From Acidobacteriota bacterium (lineage in GTDB: Bacteria; Acidobacteriota; Terriglobia; Acidiferrales; UBA7541), in assembly GCA_003224085.1 (NCBI GenBank), contig QHYK01000049.1:113163-177162 (forward strand): 64,000 bases of DNA. The letters run 5' to 3'. Below, piece by piece: positions 37,156 through 45,875 of this stretch. Position numbers and translations under genes: made by a program. The notes under the pieces were generated by a model that saw nothing but the letters and a program-made list of their open reading frames with translations, was not told the DNA's origin and made no database searches. Numbering within the stretch: the stretch's first letter is position 1; the number at the start of each line of letters is the position of its first letter.

Positions 37156-38379
37156 TTATCTTCTAGCAGAGATTAGCGTGGCGGGTGCGGCTACGCCTAT
37201 ACTGGCATTTGGCACGTCTCGCAAGCTCGCCATAGGGATCAGGCAACTCTTCTTTACCTGGTAATCTGTTCCGCGCCAACAAACGGTGTTGGAAAAAAAT
37301 CCCGCCACCCAGACGAAGAAATTCGCGGCATCCCGCAGGGGAATCAGCCAAATCTTTTTGCGAACGACGGGATCGCCAAGACCCCACACACCAACGGTCC
37401 AAGCCATGGTTAGCCTTAGGAACAGAAATGCGGAAAGGTAGGCTGCGGATCCAGCGAAGGAATGGGCTGCCAGAGCGGCAAGCAGGGCCCAAGGAAGTCC
37501 AAAAGTTAGAGCGATGCCTACGTAACCCAACGGACGAATATTTCGCAACATAATGGACCATCGCAACTCGTGCTTGAAAAATTGGCGCAGCCCCTCTCTT
37601 GGGAAAACCATCCAAACGGGCTTGCGCATCAACTCGACGCGGTAGCCGCGTTCTGCAATTCTGTGCCCCAGCGTGAAATCGTCCGAATGGTGGCTGGCCA
37701 TGGCTTCAAATCCGCCAATTTCTTCAAGCCGCTCTTTCGTGATGACCATGGTCCAGCCCAGAGCGAAATCAATCCGGCTGAACTTGCGAGCTACAAGCAC
37801 ATTTGCGGAAGAGTCGCTGGGGACGCCGACAGCGTCGAGGTCGCTTGCAAAATTGCCTTCGGTGATGCTGCGAAAAAAGGCCGTGACCACGCCGACGCTC
37901 GGATCTTTGAGCGGCGCGGCGGCGTGGAGGAGGTAGTCGGGCTCGACGCGGACATCACTGTCATTGATAACCAGCAGATCGTATTTCGCTTCGCGGACAA
38001 GGCGGCAAAGATTGTTCATCTTGGGGCTTGCACCAAGAGAAGGCACGCCCACCAAGAGGCGGATGGAGCGATGAGGAAAGTTCCGCTGCAAAGTTTTGAC
38101 GATGGGAATTGCAGGATCATCCGCGTCGGATACGCCAAACAGGATTTCGTATTCGGGGTAGTCCAAGCGGCAAAAACTGGCGAAGTTTTTATAAGCTTCC
38201 CGATCCACGCCCCGCACCGGCTTGAGGATACTGACGGGTGGTGTGAAGTCGGGAGCTGGCGGTGGGCTTTTGCGCAGGGAGCGAAAGTACGACCAGCCGC
38301 AGTATGTCGCGATGCTGTAATAGACGAGAGGAGCAAGCGCAACAATCAGAACTGTCCAACGCAAGATCTCAAATGCCAT
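37156..38379 (-). CDS. hpnI: HpnI-like hopanoid/ceramide-type glycosyltransferase (GT21)
   Basis: 407 residues. An N-terminal TM helix is followed by a GT2/GT21 catalytic domain: VSILKPVRGVD, the DxD-type VINDSDVRVEPDYL, the HHSDDFTLGHRIAE motif, and HELRWSIMLRNIRP as the (Q/R)xxRW equivalent; four C-terminal hydrophobic segments follow. This matches ceramide-glucosyltransferase-like HpnI proteins, which add N-acetylglucosamine to bacteriohopanetetrol. It lies 22 kb from the hopanoid operon; HpnJ and HpnK were not seen in the window. Confidence 0.78.
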   Translation of the reverse strand: MAFEILRWTVLIVALAPLVYYSIATYCGWSYFRSLRKSPPPAPDFTPPVSILKPVRGVDREAYKNFASFCRLDYPEYEILFGVSDADDPAIPIVKTLQRNFPHRSIRLLVGVPSLGASPKMNNLCRLVREAKYDLLVINDSDVRVEPDYLLHAAAPLKDPSVGVVTAFFRSITEGNFASDLDAVGVPSDSSANVLVARKFSRIDFALGWTMVITKERLEEIGGFEAMASHHSDDFTLGHRIAERGYRVELMRKPVWMVFPREGLRQFFKHELRWSIMLRNIRPLGYVGIALTFGLPWALLAALAAHSFAGSAAYLSAFLFLRLTMAWTVGVWGLGDPVVRKKIWLIPLRDAANFFVWVAGFFSNTVCWRGTDYQVKKSCLIPMASLRDVPNASIGVAAPATLISARR

Positions 38380-38970
38380 GTCAGGCTCCTGCCGAGACTC
38401 GTGATCCCGGCCCCCATCGGAAGCGAGTACATGCTCTTTCCCGGCAGGCCCGAAGAGTGAATGGAACCAGAAGTACTCCGGCGACGCTACCCATAGTGCG
38501 AAAGATGAGGTGCCTTACCCGTGACAACGAGGAGGGTCCGGCGTCACATCCCCCAGCGGTCCCGCAGGGATTCCAATGGCATGATTATACTCCTTTGGAC
38601 ACCCATTCAAATCGTTTAGAAAGACCCGGAACTAATGTACCCACTAAGGTATAGGAAGCAATTCATGGTGAGTGAGTTGCCCGTTGATTGTCCGGTTGAC
38701 GTAAGTCGCTTAGCTTGGCCCACCAACGTGGCCCATACCATAAGGATACTTCCTCTAGGCTTTCCAGTGTTCTGACCAAAGCTGCGGAAGCGGGTGCGGT
38801 TAGTTGGGTTTGTTTTGCGTTTGGACAGAGACGGTCCTGCTGCTAGAATTGAGGGATTGCGGAAGCGAGTTTTTTGCAACTGTGCGTTGCTTTGCGTTTC
38901 GTCAAGGATGATATAAGGCGGCGTCAGCAAGCCCAACGGCAATGACTACTTCGCGGAACCGCGCTACATT
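38380..38970. other. intergenic, nothing identified
   Basis: 591 bp between the glycosyltransferase and tRNA-Lys. Frames are short and overlap shadows. A promoter for the tRNA is expected towards the right end. Confidence 0.5.
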
Positions 38971-39045
38971 AGGGGCGTAGCTCAGTGGTAGAGCAGCGGC
39001 CTTTTAAGCCGAAGGTCGTGGGTTCGATCCCCACCGCCCCTACCA
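38971..39045 (+). tRNA. tRNA-Lys (anticodon TTT), island target
   Basis: AGGGGCG / CGCCCCT form a perfect acceptor stem, followed by T8-A9, a D-arm (GCTC..GAGC), an anticodon arm with loop CTTTTAA (anticodon TTT), a T-arm GTGGG-TTCGATC-CCCAC and the encoded CCA. The anticodon stem has one G-A mismatch at its outer pair. The 3' end is the core of the island's attachment site. Confidence 0.95.
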
Positions 39046-39046
39046 A
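39022..39046 (+). repeat. attL core (tRNA-Lys 3' end)
   Basis: The 25 bp running from the T-loop to just past the CCA of tRNA-Lys is repeated at the right end of the island and again 1.5 kb beyond. Integration restores a full tRNA. Confidence 0.75.
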
Positions 39047-39067
39047 AACCCAATAAAAACGGCCCTT

Positions 39068-40375
39068 TTACGCTGCCGAATCAGCAATTCGAGGCCGAGT
39101 CAGCAATTGGAGGCCAGTCCTTCGCCTCGTGTTTGCCAGGCGCGCGGCCAAGCTTCCCAAGGCGTCGCGCTGGGATTGTGGGATTACATGCCCGTACAGC
39201 CCTAGCGTGATTCGCGGATCGCTATGCCGCAACTGTGCCTGCACAACTGTAATCGGTGCGCCGCTATCAATCAGTTCGCTGGCTACCGCATGGCGAAAGG
39301 CATGAAATCCGGCCAGTGGTATTCGCAACCTGATGAGCAGGGGGCGCAGCTTCTTCTCCCTCAGTTTATTCGCGGAGTAAGGACGGCCTCGGCGATTTGC
39401 GAACAGCAGGCCGAGGTCGTTCTCACGATAGTGGCGCGATGACAGGTATTTCTTGAGGCGCAATTCGAGCGCGGGCGGCATCGGCAAATCCGCTATGCTC
39501 GCCTTGCTCTTGGGCGTCCCAATCTGCCCCGCGTACGTGGAACAGCGGACCTTTATCAGCTTGCGATGAAAGTCCAAATCCTGCACGCGAAGCGCGAGCA
39601 CTTCTCCGATGCGCATTCCGGTCACTGATAGCAGAAAACAGATCGTACTGAGCGGCTCGTCGGCGGCCCGGACAATGCGCTGCATATCTCGCAGCACAAA
39701 GAACCGAGGGTTCCTTGGCGTATCTTGAGGCAAAGACAACTCCGGTAGGGAAACCTTCGGAATCGTATAGCCCCAAGCGCGAGCCGTGGAAACAATCGAG
39801 GATAAAGTCAGTAGAATGTTCTCGATGGTTTTCCGCGTCCGCTCTTTTCCGTTTGCCATGCGCGTAGTAGAAAGCGCAGTGACGAACGATTGCAACCGCT
39901 TGGTCGTCAGTTCCGGTAGAGCGCAATCGCCCAGCATCGGTTCAATATGCCGCCGCAAGTGCGATTCCGCCGTTTTCCGCGTGCTCGGTTTCAAGGTGCC
40001 CGCTACCTGTTCGCGCCATTCGCGAATTACTGCGCTAAGCGTCGCCGTCCTCTTGGGAACGGGCGGCGTTGCCCCACTCGCAGAATTCACTGAGTCCAGG
40101 ATGGGTTGAAACGCGGCCCGCGCCGCCCGCTCGGATAGGCCCACAAACGTTTTGCTGTGCTGCTGGCGTTTGATGGTGCCGTCCGGCTGTAGCACGTCCA
40201 CGCGCCACATGCCCACCCAGTGTCCATTTCGTTTAACAAACGTACCTTTCTGAAACCGTCTTTTTGGCACGATGCGAGTTCCTTTCGTGCCCGTGAAAGA
40301 CGGCGTTGCGAGCGAAACTGTACTACTAGGGAGATGGCTAGGCAAGCCATCGGATTTCACGCGTTCGTTCGACAT
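39068..40375 (-). CDS. int: tyrosine site-specific recombinase (integrase)
   Basis: 435 residues from ATG 40375 (GGAGTG upstream; the frame extends slightly further). It has a DNA-binding N-terminal half and a C-terminal catalytic domain with the Arg of SVTGMRIGEVLALR, a Lys in a TPKSKASI hairpin, HAFRHAVA, then LRHSDPRITLGLYGHV with the nucleophile Tyr. It is next to tRNA-Lys and oriented towards it, typical of tRNA-integrating islands. Two 19-bp tandem repeats lie in its last codons. It presumably carries out excision and integration at the three att copies. Confidence 0.92.
   Translation of the reverse strand: MSNERVKSDGLPSHLPSSTVSLATPSFTGTKGTRIVPKRRFQKGTFVKRNGHWVGMWRVDVLQPDGTIKRQQHSKTFVGLSERAARAAFQPILDSVNSASGATPPVPKRTATLSAVIREWREQVAGTLKPSTRKTAESHLRRHIEPMLGDCALPELTTKRLQSFVTALSTTRMANGKERTRKTIENILLTLSSIVSTARAWGYTIPKVSLPELSLPQDTPRNPRFFVLRDMQRIVRAADEPLSTICFLLSVTGMRIGEVLALRVQDLDFHRKLIKVRCSTYAGQIGTPKSKASIADLPMPPALELRLKKYLSSRHYRENDLGLLFANRRGRPYSANKLREKKLRPLLIRLRIPLAGFHAFRHAVASELIDSGAPITVVQAQLRHSDPRITLGLYGHVIPQSQRDALGSLAARLANTRRRTGLQLLTRPRIADSAA
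39076..39113. repeat. two tandem 19-bp repeats, possible recombinase arm sites
   Basis: The unit CCGARTCAGCAATTSGAGG occurs at 39076-39094 and 39095-39113. A related GAATCAGCAATTGGA occurs at 58063-58077 and 59562-59576, near the two distal att sites. Position and similarity suggest accessory recombinase-binding sites. Confidence 0.45.
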
Positions 40376-40490
40376 TCTTTGCACTCCAAGGACATGGAAT
40401 TGGAGTGGATAAGGGGAATGGGTAAGGGAGAATGGGAATTGGTGAATGGGTAGGGGAATGGAGTCCGCCCTGTGGATGCTGCAAGGGAGG

Positions 40491-40526
40491 CCGTAACGCG
40501 GCGGCCAGCTGGCCGCCGCGTTACGG
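40491..40526. repeat. perfect 36-bp palindrome
   Basis: CCGTAACGCGGCGGCCAG and its exact reverse complement lie head to head with no spacer. It sits just downstream of the ATPase gene and upstream of the integrase. It could be a terminator or a protein-binding site. A 26-bp relative lies on the other side of the ATPase gene. Confidence 0.7.
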
Positions 40527-40558
40527 CGCTGATGGTTCTCGTTTTTGTGGGCGCTGTT

Positions 40559-41688
40559 TCATTTGGTTTGTTGTAGGAACTCGCAAAACAGAGGGTGGTA
40601 GAGCTTGTATCGCCCTCGTCCAGTGCGGATCAGTAGGCCCTTCCCAACGAGCCGTGCGAAGTATTCCCGTTGGAATTTGCCGCCGAAATGGTCGGCTGAC
40701 ACTTCGCCCTCGCCCAAACTGGCGAAGTGATGGATCAGTTCCAATTCCTTCGCGCTCAATTTCGAAACATCCGAACGGAACTTCTCGCGGTCTAATTGGT
40801 CGAGTATCGCAGGCCAGGTTGTTTCGAGCTTGTGCGCCTCAATCTGTTTCTCTGTGGTCATCAAGTACTTACAGATACAAGCAAGAAAATACGGGTGGCC
40901 GAACGTTTTTTTGTGGAGCCATCCAGCAACTTTCTCCGAGATGTCGAGCGGGAGGCCGAACACTAAACGTGCATATTCGAGTGTCTCTTGGAACGTGAAA
41001 GCTCTAGATAGAACTTTGTATAAAACCGCACTGCTGGGTCGGCCAGGGCCTTTGTTCGGGCAAAATAATCGGGCTTGGCTGAGAAGCAAACGCTGTAATT
41101 CATGCCCTCGATGCCGAACCACTGAAATTGGTCTCTGATCATCAGTGCGAGATCTTCTTTGCTGATACTGGTGATGTTCTGAAAGTCATCCAGGAAGAAA
41201 ATCGCGCCATTCAGTCCCGGCGACCGCAAGAAGTGATCCCAGACCTCTGTGAGCATGTGTTTGAGGAGAGAGCTTCCCGAGCTGAGAAACAGGCGCGGAG
41301 ATTCACGCACCGAGGCGAGGCCGCCGAAATTGACCCGCTCGAATCTCCAATTTCGAAGCTTGGCGCGCAAGCGAGCTTGCATCTTTGGCGCCGTAAGCAA
41401 AACATCCGCGAATTGGCCGAGAAGGACCTCGGCCAGTCGCAAGTAGTCGGGGATGTCGGTTGAAACCGAAACGAAAACGGGCAGCATCGCGAACGACGAT
41501 TGAGAGCAGAGAGCGGCTAATTTGAGCAGCAAGCTGCTTTTGCCGATTCCCCAGTCGCCCAGAATGGCGAATGAAGCAATTCTGCCCGTCATTAAGCCCT
41601 GCTGTAAGGCTTGGCAGAAAATGTCGATCTCCCGTGTTCGGCCAACAAACTCATCCGGTCTGACGCGGAAATTGGGCTCGGGAAGCAT
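40559..41688 (-). pseudogene. AAA/STAND-like ATPase, interrupted by one frameshift
   Basis: The first part (41688 to about 41000) has a Walker A in ILGDWGIGKSSLL and a Walker B in AIFFLDDFQNIT. The C-terminal half continues in the next frame from FTFQETLEYARLVFGLP through a helical region to the stop at 40559. The shift lies in GAGCTTTCACG near 41000. Together they would give about 370 residues, like Orc1/Cdc6-related or archaeal-type ATPases of mobile elements and defence loci. It may be a decayed gene, or the shift may be programmed or an error. It is flanked by perfect palindromes. Its role is unknown. Confidence 0.65.
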
Positions 41689-41764
41689 GTCGCCCCTCCA
41701 AAATCACGAAACTCACAATCGTCAATTTACGTTTGTGATTTTTGTTACTTTCGTGGAACAGACC

Positions 41765-41790
41765 GAGAGGCGGCAGGCCTGCCGCCTCTC
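41765..41790. repeat. perfect 26-bp palindrome
   Basis: GAGAGGCGGCAGG and its exact reverse complement, upstream of the ATPase start. It shares a GGCGGC..GCCGCC design with the 36-bp palindrome at 40491-40526. Confidence 0.65.
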
Positions 41791-41963
41791 AGCACAGAGG
41801 TGGCAAGACCGCGTGCGTGGTTACTGTTGTGGGTGGGAGTTCGAGCGGTCAGACCGACGTTTTGGGATTGAGGGCTTGGCTCTCAAATGATGCGTAGTGG
41901 CTAACCGCTTTCGGCCCGCTGATCCCGTCGTTCGGAGTGAAGTACATCCATTTTTGCGTGTCC

Positions 41964-42971
41964 TCAGTCGTCCAGGGCGACGTAGGAATCCAGCACATCG
42001 CCGATTCGGGCGAAGACGCGATCCCACTCTTTTCGGAGCTTTTTGTCCTTGGCGTGGTTGGCCTCGGCAGCAACGCACCCAGCCAGGTCGTCCAAGTCGT
42101 CCAAAGTAAAGTGAAAAACCGCTCGTTGGTTTGAGGCTGGAGCTACGCGCAAGCGGCCAAGCAAAGCTTCGTCGGCGAAGGCGTGCTCCAAAATCAACTC
42201 TCGTTCTCGGTCACTCAACTCTAGCGGCACTTCTTGACCAGGCCGAATCCGCTGACGCTCTTTGCTGGGGAAAGGGTCAAATGCTGCTTGCAGGACCTCA
42301 ACAGCAGCGCGTAAGTCGTCCATGTTGGGCTTGGCCATAATCGCTTTCCATTTTGCGGCACCTGCTGAATTTGGCTTGCGCGGAGCGCGGAAGATTTTGC
42401 GGAGTTTTTTGTTGACGGCGACGATGGAAAAGACTTCGGGATCGAAGCTGTCGATCCAGTCCCGCATATGCTCATGATCTTCGTGGTTCGGATCGGCGAG
42501 GGCCACCAGCATGTGGTAGAAGCCGGGGATTCCGCCGCAGTCTTCCCGGGGAGCAGCAAGCTTTCCCTCAATACAGAGTGGATAAGGAACGTCGAGTTCG
42601 GCAGGCAGGATTTTCTCAACGCTGAGCGTGTGTTCCCAGGAATCGCCGAGGTCGTAGATATAAGTCGCCTTGGCACCCACCGTGTTCAGCAAATTCGCAA
42701 GGCGTGTGTTCTTTTCGTTGAGGGTGAGCGATCCGCCCAGGAACCTCTCGTTTGGATCAGGAACGCCAAACCTCTGCTTGCCAATGCAGAATTGATGCAG
42801 ATGGCAATCCTCCCAGCCCATCGCGGCCTGCACGACATCGTGGAACTGCGCCAAGGTGAATTCGGCCGGTACCAATACTCGCCGCCAGATCGGTGGCTTT
42901 GTTCCTAGCAGAACAATTTTGATCCGCAAAACGTCCAGCTGAGGGTTGACACTTCCTACGTCTATCTTCAA
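41964..42971 (-). CDS. pRiA4b ORF-3-like (IS1096 passenger TnpR-type) protein
   Basis: 335 residues from TTG 42971, which has GGGGAGG six bases upstream and overlaps the stop of the preceding small gene (TTGA). The pRiA4 ORF3 domain is clear: LRIKIVLLGTKPPIWRRVLVPAEFTL, QAAMGWEDCHLHQF, YIYDLGDSWEHTLSVEK and CIEGKLAAPREDCGGIPGFY. The C-terminal 130 residues form a helical region. The domain is common on plasmids, islands and transposons, but its biochemical role is not established. Confidence 0.85.
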   Translation of the reverse strand: MKIDVGSVNPQLDVLRIKIVLLGTKPPIWRRVLVPAEFTLAQFHDVVQAAMGWEDCHLHQFCIGKQRFGVPDPNERFLGGSLTLNEKNTRLANLLNTVGAKATYIYDLGDSWEHTLSVEKILPAELDVPYPLCIEGKLAAPREDCGGIPGFYHMLVALADPNHEDHEHMRDWIDSFDPEVFSIVAVNKKLRKIFRAPRKPNSAGAAKWKAIMAKPNMDDLRAAVEVLQAAFDPFPSKERQRIRPGQEVPLELSDRERELILEHAFADEALLGRLRVAPASNQRAVFHFTLDDLDDLAGCVAAEANHAKDKKLRKEWDRVFARIGDVLDSYVALDD

Positions 42972-43258
42972 CGACCGCCTCCCCACGCTTTCCTCCAAAC
43001 GGCCCGAAATTGGCTTACTGTACCATCCTTCGCTCCGACGACGAGCCAAAGAGGAGAAAGCCTCCGCAGCCTTGAGCGCGACTTGGAGCGAATGCCGATA
43101 TAGGCCGCTGTGCTCGCGTCGTGGTGTGCGGTGCTGGCTGGCAGATCGCTCACTGTTACGGCAAACCTTTGGAGCAGCCTCTCAGCCAGCGCCCGCACCT
43201 GCGTGTTGAGCGACAGCCAGTAGAGAGTCCGTTCCGAGGTAGCTTCAACTGACTGCAT
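42968..43258 (-). CDS. small protein, copy 1, coupled to the pRiA4-like gene
   Basis: 96 residues from ATG 43258, with GGGGGAG about ten bases upstream. The first 43 residues (MQSVEATSERTLYWLSLN, then VRALAERLLQRFAVTV) are nearly repeated in the 43738-43968 protein; most nucleotide changes in the second part are synonymous, which supports a real gene. The stop overlaps the TTG start of the next gene. The C-terminus is basic and low-complexity. It could be a regulator acting at the half-site array upstream. No family is recognised. Confidence 0.6.
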   Translation of the reverse strand: MQSVEATSERTLYWLSLNTQVRALAERLLQRFAVTVSDLPASTAHHDASTAAYIGIRSKSRSRLRRLSPLWLVVGAKDGTVSQFRAVWRKAWGGGR

Positions 43259-43279
43259 GACCGTCTTACTCCCCCATTA

Positions 43280-43335
43280 GGGACGGGTAACCCGTCCCCG
43301 CTCCCGTCCCCATTTACCCGTCCCTGAGGACGGGT
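43280..43335. promoter_or_regulatory. inverted half-site array (ACGGGT type), upstream of copy 1
   Basis: GGGACGGGT-A-ACCCGTCCC at 43280-43298 and ACCCGTCC-CTGA-GGACGGGT at 43316-43335, with an extra CCCGTCCCC at 43303-43311, form two hairpins or five half-sites. They lie just upstream of the small gene on the minus strand, in an operator or leader position. The second unit (43992-44048) has T-A in place of C-G in every half-site. Confidence 0.5.
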
Positions 43336-43737
43336 GGTAACGGAATGGATAAAGGAGAAGCACATTCCAAACCTGGGATCGGAAATCTCAGCGAAGATTC
43401 ACCGGTTTTCCCTCTCGCCTCCGGCAGCGATATCGACCAACATCGCAAGCTGAGGCTCCACGGCTCTTATGCACCGGGCCGAACACCATCAAGTCAACCT
43501 CCGGCGTCGGCGCCACCTCACGACATCATTCACACGGGACCACCACCCCGCATATCTAGCCTAATGTCCATCAAGTCGGCAAAAGTTTGCGCCTACCACA
43601 AAAAAATTGTTGCGCGGTCCCAGGATGCCCGGTTGGTACCCGCTTGAGTGCGCCGAACTCGGCCCTCTATCTCCTAATGCCCATAGAGTTGGCAAAAACG
43701 ATCGCCGCGCCCCAAAGAGATTTTGCTTGGGGAGGTC

Positions 43738-43968
43738 TTAAGAGGACACGAGCGTGTCAATTCGGGGGCGCCGGCCACAGAGAGCGGGTGCTTCCATGGA
43801 CCGCCGGTCGAGGCCGCCAGGTTTGGCGTGGTGGTGCAGGGCGCTGGCTGGCAGATCGCCCACTGTTACGGCAAACCTCTGGAGCAACCTTTCAGCCAGC
43901 GCCCGAACCTGCATGTCGAGCGAGAGCCAGTAGAGAATTCTTTCTGTCATGATTTCAACTGACTGCAT
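43738..43968 (-). CDS. small protein, copy 2 (diverged paralogue)
   Basis: 76 residues from ATG 43968, with GAGGAGGAG upstream. The first 43 residues match copy 1 (MQSVEIMTERILYWLSLD, then VRALAERLLQRFAVTV); after DLPAS the tails differ. No pRiA4 gene follows it. It may be a partial duplicate, but the synonymous pattern in the shared part suggests recent selection on the protein. Confidence 0.5.
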   Translation of the reverse strand: MQSVEIMTERILYWLSLDMQVRALAERLLQRFAVTVGDLPASALHHHAKPGGLDRRSMEAPALCGRRPRIDTLVSS

Positions 43969-43991
43969 CGTTCCCCTGACTCCTCCTCGCT

Positions 43992-44048
43992 GGGGATGGG
44001 TCACCCATCCCCGTTGACATCCCCGATGACCCATCCCTAGGGATGGGT
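43992..44048. promoter_or_regulatory. inverted half-site array (ATGGGT type), upstream of copy 2
   Basis: GGGGATGGGT-C-ACCCATCCCC at 43992-44012 and ACCCATCCC-TA-GGGATGGGT at 44029-44048, with an intervening CATCCCC. This is the counterpart of 43280-43335, with a compensated C-G to T-A change in all four arms. Confidence 0.5.
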
Positions 44049-44753
44049 GGTAACGGAATGGATAAAGGAATCTCTGCCGTGACTCCTTGAGCCGGAAATC
44101 TCGGCGAAGATTCACCGTTCTTCCTTTCCACCTGCGGCGGTAACCACCCACGCTGCAGGCGAGGCGGAAGCCTCGGCTGGCCTTGGCGCTGCGCGCCTAC
44201 TGCGAAAGAGACCATGGTAGCCCCCATACAGACTGTTTTCCGAGGTGGGTTTTCGAAATTTGTGAGCCTTGCAAAGTGGGTGGTGCAGTCCAGCGTGTGT
44301 GGTTCTGTTGGGCTGGCCGTTTGAACACGCCGATTCTGGAAAAGTTGCTCGTCCGGCAAACATTTCTTGCGGGGGAGCGGCCCAAAACCGAGGGGCCAGC
44401 CTCGGTGATCAAGGACGAGTCCTCCAGCCACTGGGCGAGACGGAATCTTCCCCGGTAGGGAGTCTGTTCGCCCCTCATATCCCCTAATGGGCACCGAGTC
44501 AGCAAAAGTTTGCACGTGGCCCAAAAAATTCTTGTGGCCGTCGCTTGCCAGTCGCGGCCCCCAAGCAAATCGGGTTCCAGACCAGCCCTCATAAGCCTAA
44601 TGCACAACGACTCGACAAAATCTAGCGCCTTGCCTCAAGAAACTTTTGTCTTAGGAAAGCTCAGGGAGCGAGCGTGTCAATTTGGAGACAGCCAGCCAAG
44701 GAAACATCCGCCCTCCAGGGAGCCGTCGGCCATCAACGTCACCTCGTCGGGGC

Positions 44754-44920
44754 ATGACCTATGCGGTCGGGATCTCGCCGGGGAAACGCAAGTTCGTGGT
44801 TACGACTGACTCGCAGCATGACTTGCCAGTGTATCCAAATCTGGCGCGGGAGATGACCTTGACCAGTCTCGACCAGCTTTGGGTGGCCGATATTACCTTC
44901 CTCAGGCAATTATCTGACTC
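44754..44920 (+). pseudogene. IS3-family transposase (OrfB) remnant
   Basis: A fragment of about 50 codons reads FVVTTDSQHDLPVYPNLARE followed by LDQLWVADITF, the start of the IS3/IS150 rve integrase core. The rest is missing; the D of the VADIT motif is present but the other catalytic residues are not. It marks an old insertion in the island. Confidence 0.7.
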
Positions 44921-45057
44921 ACTTTTAAGAGATTTCCCCGGTGGACGCGCTAGAGGTAATTGGTGTATTTTCCCGCAGGTCGTACCCCACGCCCACGACA
45001 ATTACAGCCTCCACGCTCCTGGTCGGTTGGTCCGTGGATCCGCAACTCGGAGGCCCG

Positions 45058-45180
45058 ATGCGCTTCATAAGAACGTACGTCCCCACGTTCCTTTCTCTTC
45101 TCTTGGCATTCCCCGCGACCCCTCAAACGCACCTGATTCCTATTCCGATCAACTCACAAGTCATCGACGCCCCGATTTGA
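45058..45180 (+). pseudogene. truncated duplicate of the secreted-protein leader
   Basis: A 40-residue frame, MRFIRTYVPTFLSLLLAF and onward, preceded by CAACTCGGAGGCCCG, closely resembles the start of the 45876 gene (MRFPRTYVTIFLALLLG, CAACTCGGAGGGCCT). After the signal peptide the similarity ends and a stop follows. Confidence 0.55.
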
Positions 45181-45219
45181 GCTTCTGATAGAATCCACTG
45201 ACCGCATTTGGGGGTCGCC

Positions 45220-45591
45220 ATGTCTGACAAACAGACGCTACTTTTGAACGCCGTTTTGCGACGCCTGGACCGCGCTCCTTCGGGGCTCCTTAAAGACCTT
45301 TCGCGTGAAATGGGTGTCAGCAGACGAACACTCCAGAAAGTCGTCAGTACTGCCAAAGGAAAAACGTTCCGCGAGGTTCGGGAAGAGATGCTGGTCGAGC
45401 AAGTCAAAAGCCTTTTAGAATCTCACCCGACACGAGCAATTAAGGAATTGGCCTTCGAACTTGGCTACAAGTCTCCTCGTTCTTTCGCCCGCGCCATTAA
45501 GCGGGTTTGCGGTTCCTCCCCGGCCGAACTCCGTTCTCGCACGATCTTCCAGCTTCTCCAACTTCAAAAAGGCATCCGCTTCGAGGATTAG
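45220..45591 (+). CDS. AraC-type HTH protein
   Basis: 123 residues from ATG 45220 (GGGGG upstream). The C-terminal half is an AraC double HTH: LKDLSREMGVSRRTLQKVV and ...AIKELAFELGYKSPRSFARAIKRVCGSSPAELR. There is no ligand-binding domain, so it may act alone. It lies between two copies of the secreted-protein leader and upstream of the RHS gene, so it is a candidate regulator of the toxin cassette. Confidence 0.8.
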   Translation: MSDKQTLLLNAVLRRLDRAPSGLLKDLSREMGVSRRTLQKVVSTAKGKTFREVREEMLVEQVKSLLESHPTRAIKELAFELGYKSPRSFARAIKRVCGSSPAELRSRTIFQLLQLQKGIRFED

Positions 45592-45875
45592 GCGAAATTA
45601 TCTTTACCATCTTTACTACATCTAATCTATTGTTGTCGCCGGGATGATTTGTCTCCCTCGGCATGCAAGTAATTCACAACCTGCCCCTTTTTTGCACATT
45701 CCGCCCCTTGTTGGCTATTGCTGTTTGACATCTGCTCTGCCAACGTCTCCGAGTCAATCTCATCGAACGGCTTGCCACCCAGCGCCGACGAGGAGTCAAT
45801 GGGTGGTCCCGCCGCACTGTTCGGTGGTCGTTCCGATCCGTCGGATGCGCGCGGGACCTGCAACTCGGAGGGCCT
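45592..45875. other. upstream region of the secreted-protein/RHS cassette
   Basis: 284 bp. Sequence before the start is partly similar to that preceding 45058, indicating that the leader region was duplicated. No clear promoter boxes were seen. Confidence 0.4.

Larger units (their letters stand above)
43129..44710. repeat. diverged tandem duplication of a 0.7-0.9 kb unit
   Basis: The left unit runs about 43129-43790 and the right about 43834-44710. Shared stretches, in order: the small-protein start, the half-site array, GGTAACGGAATGGATAAAGG, an AAATCTC.GCGAAGATTCACCG stretch, and two short motifs with CCTAATG..AGTC.GCAAAA (43559 and 43672; 44478 and 44592). The right unit has an extra segment at about 44160-44470. 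Apart from the small genes, coding capacity is poor. Confidence 0.55.

Noticed and set aside
43261..44050. CRISPR array
   Set aside because: The half-site palindromes are too short and too few, lie in two duplicated units, and have no unique spacers or cas genes.
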